A DNA stretch of 64,000 nucleotides from Acinetobacter lwoffii (GCF_002321025.1 NZ_DCLL01000033.1:114497-178496), one strand, 5' to 3'; positions 1-8,501 are shown, counted from the stretch's first letter. The notes: generated by a model from the sequence alone, not told the origin. A program made the numbers and translations.

Positions 1-1
1 G

Positions 2-412
2 TTCGATCCTCGCGGGATTCTGTGGATTCAGACGGATGATGGTCAGTACACCGATGAAACCAATTGCATGATGTTGGCAGCACTTCCGGGTACTGTGGGT
101 GATGGTGCTAAAGCGATTGCCGCCAGTACCAAGGCAGAAGGACAGGAAACCTTTGTCGGTGCCAAACTAAGCAATGATCGTGTTCGTCGCTTTTTGACTG
201 GTCCATCGGGTTGTGAAATTACCGGCGTGACCATTACCCCGGACTATAAAGCGATCTTTGTCAACGTTCAGCATCCAGGAGGTGCATGGCCAGCCAACCA
301 AAGCGAGCGTTATAGCCGTTTAGGCAAAGTACCTCGCTCTGCCACTGTGGTCATTACCCGTAAAGATGGCGGTGCCATTGCGGGTGAAGCTTTGGAACAA
401 GCGACCGTATAA
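2..412 (+). CDS. PhoX-family (DUF839) phosphatase, C-terminal part
   Basis: This is the last 136 codons of a gene that begins upstream of the window; the frame is open from base 2 and stops with TAA at 410-412. The visible part carries segments typical of the DUF839/PhoX family: FDPRGILWIQTD at the left edge, then FLTGPSGCEITGVTITPD and FVNVQHPGG. PhoX proteins are calcium/iron-dependent alkaline phosphatases, usually exported by Tat, with a beta-propeller fold. The signal peptide and most metal ligands lie outside the window, so catalytic competence cannot be judged. A hairpin terminator follows 15 bases after the stop. Confidence 0.8.
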   Translation, partial: FDPRGILWIQTDDGQYTDETNCMMLAALPGTVGDGAKAIAASTKAEGQETFVGAKLSNDRVRRFLTGPSGCEITGVTITPDYKAIFVNVQHPGGAWPANQSERYSRLGKVPRSATVVITRKDGGAIAGEALEQATV

Positions 413-426
413 AAAACAGTTACGAA

Positions 427-456
427 AAAATGCCGGCAGATGTCGGCATTTTTTAT
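427..456. terminator. Intrinsic terminator between convergent genes
   Basis: A hairpin with ATGCCG pairing to CGGCAT is flanked by an A-run on the left and a T-run on the right. It can therefore serve both the PhoX-family gene and the convergent NRDE gene. Confidence 0.75.
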
Positions 457-465
457 ATCCGGTGA

Positions 466-1245
466 TTATTTCAGGCTAATGATTTTCTCAATAGTTTGAC
501 CTGCGGTCACACCTTGTTGTGACTTCTCAATCCAGTGCCATTGTCCCTGCTGCATTCTCAAAAAATTTGAGCAACGGGTGCCATAGACTGGACTCTGAAT
601 AAAAGTCGAAGACAGCAGTTGTTCCATTTCAACCGAGATGCCGGTATCTGGCAGAAGTTCAGGAATCACCTTGCGTTCATCTTCCAGAATATCCCAGACT
701 GCATGACACAGCTCCGCTTCTGCAATCTTTTGTTGTTGCAGCATCGGTAAAAATTCCTGGGTAAAGCGTTTACGTAAATGTCGGGTCTTGTACCAGTCTT
801 CGCTCATCAGGCCATTCGAAACCACATAGACCCCATGCGCCAGTACTTGGGGTGCTTCACCGCGATTGCTCATATATACCGCCTGATCTTGATCGCCAAT
901 AAACAGATTAAAGCCGGCATAGTCACACTGGCGTCGTTCCAGATCTTGGGCAAAACGAATCGGCGTTAAGTCAGAATCTAAAAAGTTCTGGATGATATGT
1001 CCACGTGAAGTCGGATAATGCCCTTTGTCCTGTCCATCACGAAAATTGGTAATCACCGCCCAGCGACCGGAAGCCGTAATACCCATCCAGGTGCCGCCCG
1101 ACTGTAGATCCTGCCCAGCAATAATTGGACTATTCTCCCATTCATGCAGCTCCTGCGTAGGACGCTGATAGAACTCATCCCGATTTGAAATCAGACATAC
1201 TGGGCTCTGATCCAGAACCTGCCAAGCCAATGCCACGATACACAT
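466..1245 (-). CDS. NRDE family protein (TANGO2-like)
   Basis: A 259-residue protein that opens with MCIVALAW and carries the name-giving NRDE motif near residues 21-24 (CLISNRDEFYQRPT). GGTWMGI and VITNFRD follow at the places expected for this family. The N-terminal Cys right after Met resembles the Ntn-hydrolase-like arrangement noted for the family. The bacterial function is unknown; the human homologue TANGO2 is linked to haem and lipid handling. The ATG at 1245 has AAGGATG about 9 bases upstream. The gene is divergent from lgt, with 93 bases between the two starts. No signal peptide is visible, so it is probably cytoplasmic. Confidence 0.88.
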   Translation of the reverse strand: MCIVALAWQVLDQSPVCLISNRDEFYQRPTQELHEWENSPIIAGQDLQSGGTWMGITASGRWAVITNFRDGQDKGHYPTSRGHIIQNFLDSDLTPIRFAQDLERRQCDYAGFNLFIGDQDQAVYMSNRGEAPQVLAHGVYVVSNGLMSEDWYKTRHLRKRFTQEFLPMLQQQKIAEAELCHAVWDILEDERKVIPELLPDTGISVEMEQLLSSTFIQSPVYGTRCSNFLRMQQGQWHWIEKSQQGVTAGQTIEKIISLK

Positions 1246-1338
1246 AATTTACATCCTTGATCTTTACACATTGAATGTACAACATTTTTCTTTGCTTTCA
1301 GCTAAAATCTGTGCAAAACAGAATCACAAGGAACAGGA

Positions 1339-2148
1339 ATGCTCACCTATCCCAATATTGATCCCGTTGCGATTTCGCTCGGGCCCTTACAAGTCCACTG
1401 GTATGGACTGATGTACTTACTGGCATTTTTATTTGCCTGGGGATTGGCGACATTTCGCGCCAAACAACGTGGCTGGACACCGGATATGGTGTCTGACCTG
1501 ATTTTCTTCGGTGCACTCGGTGTGATCATCGGTGGCCGTGTCGGTTATGTCTTCTTCTACGGTTTTTCCCAGTTCCTGGCCGATCCTTTATGGCTGTTCC
1601 AGATCTGGACCGGTGGCATGAGTTTCCACGGCGGTTTCCTCGGGGTCATTCTGGCCATGTTGTGGTGGTGCAAGAAATATAAGATGACCTGGTTCCAGAC
1701 CTTAGATTTTATCGCACCTTGCGTACCGACAGGCCTGATGTTTGGCCGGATTGGTAATTTTATTGGCGGCGAACTGTATGGCCGTCAGGTGACCGACCCA
1801 AACTTTGCCTGGGGCATGATTTTCCCGACTGATCCCCTGCAACTGGTTCGTCATCCTTCACAACTGTATCAGGCGCTATGTGAAGGCCTGATCCTGTTTA
1901 TTGTCCTATGGTGGTTCAGTTCCAAGCCGCGTCCACGTATGGCCGTGTCTGCGCTATTCCTGATCGGTTATGGTCTGGCACGTTTTATAGTCGAATTCTT
2001 CCGTGAACCGGACAATGGTCAGCTGTTTATTGGCTGGATGAGCAAAGGACAATTCCTGAGCCTGCCAATGATCCTGATTGGCTTGTGGATGATGTGGTAT
2101 GCCTACCAGAAGAAAATATATGACTGGGGTCCAAACAAAAATAGCTGA
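1339..2148 (+). CDS. lgt: Prolipoprotein diacylglyceryl transferase Lgt
   Basis: A 269-residue inner-membrane enzyme that moves diacylglycerol from phosphatidylglycerol onto the lipobox cysteine of prolipoproteins, the first step of lipoprotein maturation. The diagnostic signature GRIGNFIGGELYGR is present, as is the conserved HGGFLG segment that carries the essential histidine. Several hydrophobic segments fit the seven-helix topology. The length matches family members of 260-290 residues. The ATG is preceded by AAGGAACAGGA, a good ribosome binding site. Many lipoproteins in this window (7351, 40070, 40595, 42188) would be its substrates. A strong terminator follows. Confidence 0.97.
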   Translation: MLTYPNIDPVAISLGPLQVHWYGLMYLLAFLFAWGLATFRAKQRGWTPDMVSDLIFFGALGVIIGGRVGYVFFYGFSQFLADPLWLFQIWTGGMSFHGGFLGVILAMLWWCKKYKMTWFQTLDFIAPCVPTGLMFGRIGNFIGGELYGRQVTDPNFAWGMIFPTDPLQLVRHPSQLYQALCEGLILFIVLWWFSSKPRPRMAVSALFLIGYGLARFIVEFFREPDNGQLFIGWMSKGQFLSLPMILIGLWMMWYAYQKKIYDWGPNKNS

Positions 2149-2165
2149 GAAAATCGCGTAATTTA

Positions 2166-2190
2166 GCGAGGCAAAGGCCTCGCTTTTTTA
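2166..2190 (+). terminator. lgt terminator
   Basis: Perfect GCGAGG/CCTCGC stem with a short loop followed by seven T residues, directly after the lgt stop. Confidence 0.88.
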
Positions 2191-2240
2191 TATCCAAAAT
2201 ATGCTAAAGTGCCGATTATCTCTTCTATTCTTTCATCATT

Positions 2241-2633
2241 ATGCTTGAGTTCTGGTTTAATCCGCAGGTATCTGTTCTCAAAAAACTGTTGATCTTTATT
2301 GTGATTGCAGCGACAGCTGCAGGCTTGTACTGGATGGAACCACTGCCCTTAGATTCGATTTTGATGTTTGTCGGTACCGGCATCATTTTTCTGATCTGCC
2401 GTTACTGCAAAATCCACTTTGCCAGCAAAAACCCGACCGGTTTACTGTATAGATTACTGACCTGGATTCCAATTGCCTTATTGATTGCTTTAGTTTTTAT
2501 GAATATGCAACAGGGCGAAATCCTGATTCCGGGTGCTCAAGGCATTGCCTTTATGGCACTGGCGATTTGCCTGTTTTCACCATTGTCGCTGCTCAATCAG
2601 AACTCTCAGGATCCAGAGCCACCACATGCTTGA
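2241..2633 (+). CDS. Small integral membrane protein, first of a paralogous pair
   Basis: A 130-residue protein of unknown function with about four hydrophobic segments (roughly residues 13-30, 36-52, 70-88 and 100-118) and few charged residues. It opens with MLEFWFNP, and the next gene opens with MLEFWYSE. The two also share size, hydrophobicity layout and a basic K/R-containing stretch before the first helix, so they look like a tandem duplication. No clear Shine-Dalgarno is visible before the ATG. The stop overlaps the start of the following gene by eight bases, which suggests co-transcription and translational coupling. I recognise no domain. Confidence 0.7.
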   Translation: MLEFWFNPQVSVLKKLLIFIVIAATAAGLYWMEPLPLDSILMFVGTGIIFLICRYCKIHFASKNPTGLLYRLLTWIPIALLIALVFMNMQQGEILIPGAQGIAFMALAICLFSPLSLLNQNSQDPEPPHA

Positions 2634-3012
2634 ATTTTGGTATTCCGAACGCTGTAGCCGTCAAATCAAGCTGATGGTCATTATTGCGACCTGTATTTTG
2701 ATTTATGCAGCATCGACTGTGGCCCAGTTAGATCCGGTATTTGTTGGGGTGAGTTTAGCGATTGGAATTGTCGTGCATTTACTGCACCATTTCCGCCTGA
2801 AAATTTCGAAATCCAATCCCTATGCAAATGGCTTTAGCGCTTTGAGCCGGGTCATTCCCATTATTGCCTTAATTACCCTGTTTGGCTATTTGCCAGAACA
2901 GCACCAGCAATGGGGCAAATTTGCCTTGGGTCTGCAATGTCTTGGCTTTACCGCGATTGGATTATTTATCGTTTCAATCTATGAAAGCCGTGCGAAGCGT
3001 TTTGAGGACTGA
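2626..3012 (+). CDS. Small integral membrane protein, second of a paralogous pair
   Basis: A 128-residue membrane protein. I chose the ATG at 2626 rather than the longer open frame from 2533, because the resulting N-terminus MLEFWYSERCSRQIK copies that of the upstream paralogue and the overlap ATGCTTGA is a usual coupling signal. It has four predicted membrane segments (about residues 18-33, 37-53, 74-90 and 100-120). It ends in a charged tail (SRAKRFED) that the first copy lacks in this form. The function is unknown. The CHAP-like gene is convergent, 18 bases beyond the stop. Confidence 0.68.
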   Translation: MLEFWYSERCSRQIKLMVIIATCILIYAASTVAQLDPVFVGVSLAIGIVVHLLHHFRLKISKSNPYANGFSALSRVIPIIALITLFGYLPEQHQQWGKFALGLQCLGFTAIGLFIVSIYESRAKRFED

Positions 3013-3030
3013 TCACTTCGCAGTATTTTC

Positions 3031-3546
3031 TTAGAAGTAAGTTTCCAGACGATAGTAACTATAAGTCACGTTTTTATTGCGATAAACCGCATGATCTCGC
3101 TGTTTGAAATCCGATACCCAGGCACTACCTGAATAAGCCGCGATATGTCCATATTTATGTCCCTGAGTACGGTCAATAATATAGATATCGCCTTTTTTCG
3201 GCCGATCAAAAGAAGCATTAATTTTCTTATAGCCCAGCTGCATCAGGGTACTTCCCCAATCTGCCGCTGCGACCGGATGATTCACAATTTTCGCACCCGA
3301 GGATTGCAGACCGACACGAATACTGCGCGCACATTTCTGTGTACTGGTATTTCGGGTAATGCCTTGCAGATAACTGGTAAATTTCTCGATATTGATACGA
3401 TGGCCATTGCTTACGCCTGAAGCGTTACGGACAGTGGCTTTTTGGGATGACTTTTTAGGTCTTTGCTCCGATTGGGAACGCACCATGATATTCGCTTGGA
3501 CAGGAGCATATACTTCGCTCATGTTTACTTGATGATCATAGATCAT
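3031..3546 (-). CDS. CHAP/NlpC-P60-like cysteine amidase
   Basis: A 171-residue protein whose C-terminal half looks like a CHAP-type peptidoglycan amidase. A candidate catalytic cysteine is C72 in QKCARSIRVGL, the histidine is H134 in KYGHIAAYSG, and the conserved WVSDFKQRD follows at about 143-151. The first 50 residues are low-complexity and basic. There is no hydrophobic signal peptide, so it cannot leave by Sec as written. A type VI-type effector, a phage-derived lysin or a start elsewhere are possible explanations. No neighbouring immunity gene is evident. The ATG at 3546 has GGAG about 13 bases upstream, and an in-frame ATG eight codons on is an alternative. Convergent with the paralogous membrane pair. 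Confidence 0.65.
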   Translation of the reverse strand: MIYDHQVNMSEVYAPVQANIMVRSQSEQRPKKSSQKATVRNASGVSNGHRINIEKFTSYLQGITRNTSTQKCARSIRVGLQSSGAKIVNHPVAAADWGSTLMQLGYKKINASFDRPKKGDIYIIDRTQGHKYGHIAAYSGSAWVSDFKQRDHAVYRNKNVTYSYYRLETYF

Positions 3547-3946
3547 GCCTTACCAACCGCTCCTCGCCTGTAATTTAGGCTTTCATATTGTTAACAAGCC
3601 GAGAATACTAGTCGTTTAAATGTTATCTTTCACATTAAAAATGTAAATAAATTTGTCTATTTTTCCGGCATTCAAATTAAGCCGTTCTTTCTAATACAGT
3701 TACAAAACCCATCATCTTTGCAAAAAAAATGTAAAGCAAAGCCAACTTCGACGCCTTGCAAAGCTTTTTTAGCCTGAAATACGCAAAATGAGCCGTTATT
3801 TTTTTCTACTCAAACCTTATGGATTTAATTTGTGGCTCGGCCATTCTCAGACAACATTTCACTACATGATTACATCATTTTGAGCTTTGCACCCTGTATT
3901 ACACTGATGCAGCATTTTTAAATATTGAACTAAACGGAGAAGAAAA
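3547..3946. other. 400-bp AT-rich divergent intergenic region
   Basis: Non-coding space between the divergent CHAP-like and lipocalin genes. It should hold both promoters, but I could not fix convincing -35/-10 pairs. A weak hairpin with arms near 3733-3764, followed by a T-run, is present and could be a short transcript end. No reading frame here looks coding. Confidence 0.5.
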
Positions 3947-4438
3947 ATGAGTCAGAATTTAAGTACCATTTCAAATTTTAATTTAGAACAATATTTAGGT
4001 ATCTGGTATGAAATTGCACGCTTGCCGATGAAGCACCAACCCGAGGACAGCACCGATATTTCTGCGGTATATAGCTTGAATGAAAATGGTAAAGTTCGGG
4101 TTCAGAATCGCTGTCTGGATGGTGATGGCAAACTGGATGAAGCTATTGCTGAAGCAACCATTGTCGATGCAGAACATGCCAAGCTTGAAGTCAGCTTTTT
4201 ACCTGAAGGCCTGCGTTGGATTCCGTTTACCAAGGGCGATTACTGGGTATTAAAAATCGACCCCGATTATCAGACCGCGCTCGTAGGCGAACCGAATAAA
4301 GAATATTTATGGCTACTGCATCGCGGTACCAGTCTGGACGAAGCGACTCAACGCGAATATTTAAGTTATGCAGAATCCTTGGGCTATGATCTGTCTGATC
4401 TGATTCATACAGTCCATACGGGCAATAAAACCGCTTAA
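3947..4438 (+). CDS. blc: Lipocalin family protein (Blc-like)
   Basis: A 163-residue lipocalin. The family fingerprint GIWYEIARLP sits at residues 18-27, and a second conserved block TKGDYWVLKIDPDY lies near 91-104. Blc-type bacterial lipocalins bind fatty acids or lysophospholipids. E. coli Blc is an outer-membrane lipoprotein, but this protein has no signal peptide or lipobox (it starts MSQNLSTIS), so it is predicted to be cytoplasmic. The symbol reflects family only. Start supported by GGAGA ten bases upstream. A terminator follows, so the gene is probably monocistronic. Confidence 0.85.
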   Translation: MSQNLSTISNFNLEQYLGIWYEIARLPMKHQPEDSTDISAVYSLNENGKVRVQNRCLDGDGKLDEAIAEATIVDAEHAKLEVSFLPEGLRWIPFTKGDYWVLKIDPDYQTALVGEPNKEYLWLLHRGTSLDEATQREYLSYAESLGYDLSDLIHTVHTGNKTA

Positions 4439-4446
4439 ACTGCAAT

Positions 4447-4476
4447 CAAAAGACCTCCATCAGGAGGTCTTTTTTA
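4447..4476 (+). terminator. Lipocalin gene terminator
   Basis: AAAAGACCTCC pairs with GGAGGTCTTTT around a short loop, followed by a T-run. Confidence 0.88.
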
Positions 4477-4620
4477 TTCTCAATTTGGGCGATGAAAGCT
4501 CATCAAAAAATGCTATGATGTGCGCAATTTAAATTGTCCCTTTCGACAGAAAATTGATTATAAAATAATCCATTCTGCTGTTAAAACGGCGATTTTCAAC
4601 AGATTCAAATAGAGAGAACT

Positions 4621-5463
4621 ATGCGCCAATATCTTGACCTTTTACAACATATCCTCGACAACGGCGGCGATAAAGGCGACCGTACCGGTACAGGTACACG
4701 TTCGGTATTTGGTCATCAGATGCGCTTTGATCTTTCCCAAGGTTTTCCTTTACTCACCACCAAAAAAGTTCATTTCCGTTCTATCGTGATTGAACTGTTG
4801 TGGTTCCTGAAAGGCGATACCAATGTTCAATATTTAAAAGACCATAAAGTCTCGATTTGGGACGAATGGGCGACCGCAGAACAGACTGCGCGTTTTGGCC
4901 GTCCTGAAGGCGAATTAGGCCCAGTGTATGGTCACCAATGGCGTAATTTTGGTGCCAGCAAAAATGCAGACAATAGTTATAATCAGGACGGTTTTGACCA
5001 GATCAAATGGTTGATTAATGAAATTAAAACCAATCCGAATTCGCGCCGTCTGATTGTATCGGGCTGGAACCCGAATGAGGCAGGTCAGGTCGCATTACCA
5101 CCTTGCCATACCCTGTTCCAGTTCTTTGTACATAATGGCAAATTATCTTGTCAGTTGTATCAGCGCAGTGCCGATGTATTTTTGGGTGTACCATTTAATA
5201 TTGCCAGCTATGCTTTGTTGACGCATATGATTGCGCAAGTCTGTGATCTGGAAGTTGGTGATTTTGTCTGGACTGGCGGCGACACCCATTTGTACAGCAA
5301 CCATTTTGAACAAGCACAGTTACAGCTCAGCCGTGAGCCATTAGGCCTTTGTCAATTAAAACTAAATCCTGAGATCAAAGACCTGTTCGATTTCAAATTT
5401 GAAGATATCGAAATTGTCGGTTATGAATCTCATCCAGGAATTAAAGCCCCTGTCGCTGTTTAA
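4621..5463 (+). CDS. thyA: Thymidylate synthase ThyA
   Basis: A 280-residue enzyme that methylates dUMP to dTMP with methylene-tetrahydrofolate. The active-site loop ALPPCHTLFQFFV with nucleophile C162 is intact, as are the folate-binding RTGTGTRSVFG near the N-terminus and the dUMP-binding QRSADVFLGVPFN. The length is slightly above the 264 residues of E. coli ThyA. The ATG is preceded by GAGAG. folA, which regenerates the tetrahydrofolate that ThyA consumes, lies 200 bases downstream on the same strand, separated by a repeat-containing spacer. Confidence 0.98.
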   Translation: MRQYLDLLQHILDNGGDKGDRTGTGTRSVFGHQMRFDLSQGFPLLTTKKVHFRSIVIELLWFLKGDTNVQYLKDHKVSIWDEWATAEQTARFGRPEGELGPVYGHQWRNFGASKNADNSYNQDGFDQIKWLINEIKTNPNSRRLIVSGWNPNEAGQVALPPCHTLFQFFVHNGKLSCQLYQRSADVFLGVPFNIASYALLTHMIAQVCDLEVGDFVWTGGDTHLYSNHFEQAQLQLSREPLGLCQLKLNPEIKDLFDFKFEDIEIVGYESHPGIKAPVAV

Positions 5464-5481
5464 TTTTCTTTATTATAAAGT

Positions 5482-5516
5482 TCCCTCTCCTCCTAGGAGA
5501 GGGCTAGGGAGAGGCC
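5482..5516. repeat. Palindromic intergenic repeat related to the one near truA
   Basis: CCCTCTCC and GGAGAGGG form a hairpin that is followed by CTAGGGAGAGG. The same layout, a CCCTCC hairpin followed by TTAGGGGAGG, ends the element at 38380-38471. This looks like one end of the same small dispersed repeat, here in the thyA-folA spacer. The rest of the spacer to 5640 shows only a faint CCTCTCC match near 5599. Confidence 0.55.
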
Positions 5517-5662
5517 TTTTACCACGCGTGAATCGCCCACTCCTTTCAAAATATATTCCCGGCCCTAAAGCGTGAAGGCAATCAAGATAAATTGTTAACC
5601 TCTCCTTCGTACCAGTAGAAAATTACACGAAGGGCTTTGGGTTTGATGAGAAGGATCAATAC

Positions 5663-6175
5663 ATGTCATTTCAAGATTTAGAAGTTGTACACGTCGTCGC
5701 CATGGATCAGCAGCGTTGTATCGGCAAGGGCAATGATCTACCTTGGCATATCTCTGCCGATCTGAAGCACTTCAAGGAAATCACCCAAGGTGGTGTGGTG
5801 GTGATGGGTCGCAAGACACTAGAATCAATGGGACGTACTCTGCCTAAACGGGTGAACTGGGTGATTACCCGTGATCCAGACTGGGCATTTGCAGGCACCA
5901 AAGTCGCTTATAGCATTGAAGATGCGTTGAGTCAGGCCCTGACAGATGTGAAGGCTTCAGAAAAACCCGAAACCATTTTCATCATTGGTGGCGGTGAAAT
6001 CTTTAAACAGACCATGAATATTACAGACCGTCTGGAACTGACCCATGTCGAACTGGATGTACAGGGCGATGCCTATTATCCAGAGATTCCAGCGGAATTT
6101 AAAAAGGTCGCCGCCGAGCAACATATCGACGACAAAACCGGCATTGCTTTTGAGTTCGCAACCTACAGAAAATAA
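5663..6175 (+). CDS. folA: Dihydrofolate reductase FolA
   Basis: A 170-residue enzyme that reduces dihydrofolate to tetrahydrofolate with NADPH; it is the trimethoprim target. It shows the family landmarks: VAMDQQRCIGKGNDLPWHISADLKHFK at the N-terminus (broken here by no gaps), GGVVVMGRKTLESMG for NADPH and substrate binding, and IFIIGGGEIFKQ in the second half. Its length is close to the chromosomal enzymes of about 160-170 residues. A GAAGGA ribosome binding site lies upstream of the ATG. It precedes the DUF4105 gene by 20 bases, so the two are likely co-transcribed. Confidence 0.96.
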   Translation: MSFQDLEVVHVVAMDQQRCIGKGNDLPWHISADLKHFKEITQGGVVVMGRKTLESMGRTLPKRVNWVITRDPDWAFAGTKVAYSIEDALSQALTDVKASEKPETIFIIGGGEIFKQTMNITDRLELTHVELDVQGDAYYPEIPAEFKKVAAEQHIDDKTGIAFEFATYRK

Positions 6176-6195
6176 AACCTATTTCTCATGAAAAA

Positions 6196-7248
6196 GTGAT
6201 GATGCAGGGACGCGAATATATTTCCAGGCACTGGAGTCTGTGGTTGCTGGGCAGTCTGTTTACTTTATTCGTCATTCTGTCGAGTTTGTGGCTCAGCCTG
6301 ATGCTTTGGGTGCATCAACCTATTGGAAAAATCGGCAGCTTGATGCTGATTGGACTCTGGCTGACCTTTGCACTGGTCGTTCTCGGGATTTATTTCACCC
6401 GGCATCTGATCTCCCGCCAAGTCGATAGCGTTCTTTATCTTCTGGCCTTTTTGTTTTGTCTGCTGGGATATTTTAGTCTGGAAGCGCGTCAGGATCGGGA
6501 ATGGAATCCTGAAGTTGCCCAGCTCTTGCATTATGAGCAGCAAGGCGATCAGGTCACTTTGTACAATATCCGCAACTTTGACTGGCAGGCCGATGGTCGC
6601 TATATCGAACGCTGGGAAAGCCGTAGTTTTGACCTGAATCAGATTACTGGCGTGAACATCATTACTTCCTACTGGATGGGGCCTAAAATTGCCCATACCT
6701 TGGTCAGCTTCGATTTTGCCAATCAAAAGCCACTCACCTTCTCGATTGAAATCCGCAAGGAAAAGAATGAAGAATTTTCAGCAATTGGTGGCTTTTTCCG
6801 AAAATATGAACTGAGTCTGGTTGCATCAGACGAAAAGGATATTGTTTATACCCGCAGCAATGTCCGTGGTGAACAGGTCTATTTTTTCCCGGTAAAGATG
6901 CCGCAAGCTCAGGCTAAAGCGCTATTCAAGGAATATCTGCGTCAGGCCGATGAACTGGCACAAAAGCCAAAATGGTACAATACCCTGACCAGTAATTGCA
7001 CCACACTGGTCTTTGATATGGTTCAGGCGGTATCGCAACAACAGCTACCCTCAGATTACCGACTGCTGGCCTCCGGCTATTTACCAAATTATCTCTATGA
7101 CCTGAAAGTACTGGAACAGTCTTGGGATATGCGCACCTGGTATCAACGCGCGCATGTCAATCCACGGGTAGAACAGACCGCTAATCTCTCCAGTCAGGAC
7201 TATTCAAGACTCATGCGACAAGGTCTACCGAAACCAGACATGCGATAA
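6196..7248 (+). CDS. DUF4105 family membrane protein
   Basis: A roughly 350-residue protein. The N-terminus holds three hydrophobic segments (about residues 14-36, 44-67 and 78-95), and a soluble domain follows. The hallmark of DUF4105 is the segment NTLTSNCTTLVFDMV near residue 262, where a Cys follows the conserved Asn. The family is unstudied; the Asn-Cys-Thr motif and predicted periplasmic location suggest a cysteine-based enzyme, but that is inference. The start is a cluster of GTG 6196, ATG 6199 and ATG 6202 with no clear Shine-Dalgarno, so translation may be coupled to folA. Confidence 0.8.
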   Translation: MMMQGREYISRHWSLWLLGSLFTLFVILSSLWLSLMLWVHQPIGKIGSLMLIGLWLTFALVVLGIYFTRHLISRQVDSVLYLLAFLFCLLGYFSLEARQDREWNPEVAQLLHYEQQGDQVTLYNIRNFDWQADGRYIERWESRSFDLNQITGVNIITSYWMGPKIAHTLVSFDFANQKPLTFSIEIRKEKNEEFSAIGGFFRKYELSLVASDEKDIVYTRSNVRGEQVYFFPVKMPQAQAKALFKEYLRQADELAQKPKWYNTLTSNCTTLVFDMVQAVSQQQLPSDYRLLASGYLPNYLYDLKVLEQSWDMRTWYQRAHVNPRVEQTANLSSQDYSRLMRQGLPKPDMR

Positions 7249-7350
7249 CTGTGTAGCAAATCCACTTCAATAAAGATACAAAATCAACTGGAACCTTGAT
7301 CATTTTTTTGTTTATATACAAATAGCTAGTCAATGATCAGAGTATCTCTC

Positions 7351-7812
7351 ATGCTAAAAAAATTAACTGCAATCGCGATTTTAGGCTCGGTTCTAACGGT
7401 CATGGGCTGCGAAACTGTGCCCAATACAGCCACGACACAAACCGCGAATCATTTACAACTTTTGCAAAATCGTACTTGGATTGCGACCCAGATTGGTAAT
7501 ACTGAAATCAAGACTGCGCCAACCGCACGCAATGTTCCAAGTCTGCAATTTGATGCCAGTACCCAGCGCGTTTCAGGTTCAGATAGCTGTAACCGGATTA
7601 TGGGCAGCTACACAGCAGCGAAAGACACGCTGACCCTGAGCCAAATGGCCACTACCCGTATGGCCTGTATGAATAACGATCAGCTTGATCAAAAATTTAA
7701 TGAAGCTTTAGCTAAAGTCACGCATTATCAGGTATTTGGTAAAACATTGAAATTACTAGATCGCCATGGGAATCTCTTGATCCAGCTGGAAAGTGCTGTT
7801 CAGCCGCGTTAA
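7351..7812 (+). CDS. META/HslJ-domain lipoprotein
   Basis: A 153-residue lipoprotein. I place the start at ATG 7351, six codons inside the longest frame, because it gives a clean signal peptide (MLKKLTAIAILGSVLTVMGC) with the lipobox cysteine at residue 20 and AGAG upstream. The mature part is a META domain: SGSDSCNRIMGSY, then TRMACMNNDQLDQKF, then LKLLDRHGNLLIQL. In E. coli HslJ is a heat-inducible outer-membrane protein tied to novobiocin resistance. The role here is unknown. A terminator follows at once. Confidence 0.85.
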   Translation: MLKKLTAIAILGSVLTVMGCETVPNTATTQTANHLQLLQNRTWIATQIGNTEIKTAPTARNVPSLQFDASTQRVSGSDSCNRIMGSYTAAKDTLTLSQMATTRMACMNNDQLDQKFNEALAKVTHYQVFGKTLKLLDRHGNLLIQLESAVQPR

Positions 7813-7823
7813 TACTTCCCTAC

Positions 7824-7852
7824 AAAAAGCCTGTATGGACAGGCTTTTTTAT
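7824..7852 (+). terminator. META lipoprotein terminator
   Basis: AAAAAGCCTGT pairs with ACAGGCTTTTT around a four-base loop, followed by T residues. Confidence 0.85.
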
Positions 7853-7922
7853 CTTTCATACTGATGAGCTGGAATTTAACCATCAGCCCGATTGAGTTAT
7901 TTAATTGAATGAGGAATCAACC

Positions 7923-8447
7923 ATGCAACAGGCACTTTTCGGTGGGGGATGCTTTTGGTGTACTGAAGCCGTATTTTTACAGATTCAGGGGGTTCAGCAG
8001 GTCGTCAGTGGCTACGCAGGTGGGCATACGACTGAGCCGAACTATGATGATGTCTGCAGGGGCAATACCGGCCATGCCGAAGTCATTCTGGTCGATTTCG
8101 ATGAAAACCAGATTAACTACACCCAGTTGCTCGATGTCTTTTTTGCGACCCATGATCCGACTACATTAAACCGTCAGGGCAATGATGTCGGTACCCAGTA
8201 TCGTTCTGTGATTTATTATCTGAATGATGAACAGCAGCAACAGGCGCAGCAGGCGATCGATACCCTGCAAGCCGATGACATCAATGTAGTGACTGAACTC
8301 AGCCCTGCCCCAACTTTCTATCCGGCGGAAGACTATCATCAAAACTTCTTTGCCAAGAACCCGACCCAGGGCTATTGCAATTTTGCCATTCCGCCAAAAT
8401 TGAATAAATTACGCAGCAAATTTACGACCCTATTAAAAACCCATTAA
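7923..8447 (+). CDS. msrA: Peptide methionine sulfoxide reductase MsrA
   Basis: A 174-residue MsrA that reduces S-methionine sulfoxide in proteins or free. The catalytic GGGCFWCTEAVF is at the very N-terminus, with nucleophile C10. Other family blocks are VSGYAGGHT, NTGHAEVI, FFATHDPTTLNRQGNDVGTQYRS (with the usual D-x-T-x-x-x-R-Q-G-x-D core) and a DYHQNFF segment. I chose ATG 7923 over the upstream TTG because GAGGA lies nine bases before it. No export signal, so cytosolic. Terminator directly after. Confidence 0.97.
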   Translation: MQQALFGGGCFWCTEAVFLQIQGVQQVVSGYAGGHTTEPNYDDVCRGNTGHAEVILVDFDENQINYTQLLDVFFATHDPTTLNRQGNDVGTQYRSVIYYLNDEQQQQAQQAIDTLQADDINVVTELSPAPTFYPAEDYHQNFFAKNPTQGYCNFAIPPKLNKLRSKFTTLLKTH

Positions 8448-8467
8448 GTTTCATGAAAAATAGGTAT

Positions 8468-8501
8468 AAAAAAAGCGACTGATTGCAGTCGCTTTTTTTT
8501 A
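8468..8501. terminator. Bidirectional terminator between msrA and exbD
   Basis: AAAAAAGCGACTG and CAGTCGCTTTTTT form a stem with A- and T-runs on opposite sides, serving both convergent genes. Confidence 0.87.

Noticed and set aside
2533..2625. Upstream extension of the second paralogous membrane protein
   Set aside because: The extra residues are an out-of-frame reading of the first gene; the internal ATG 2626 reproduces the paralogue N-terminus.
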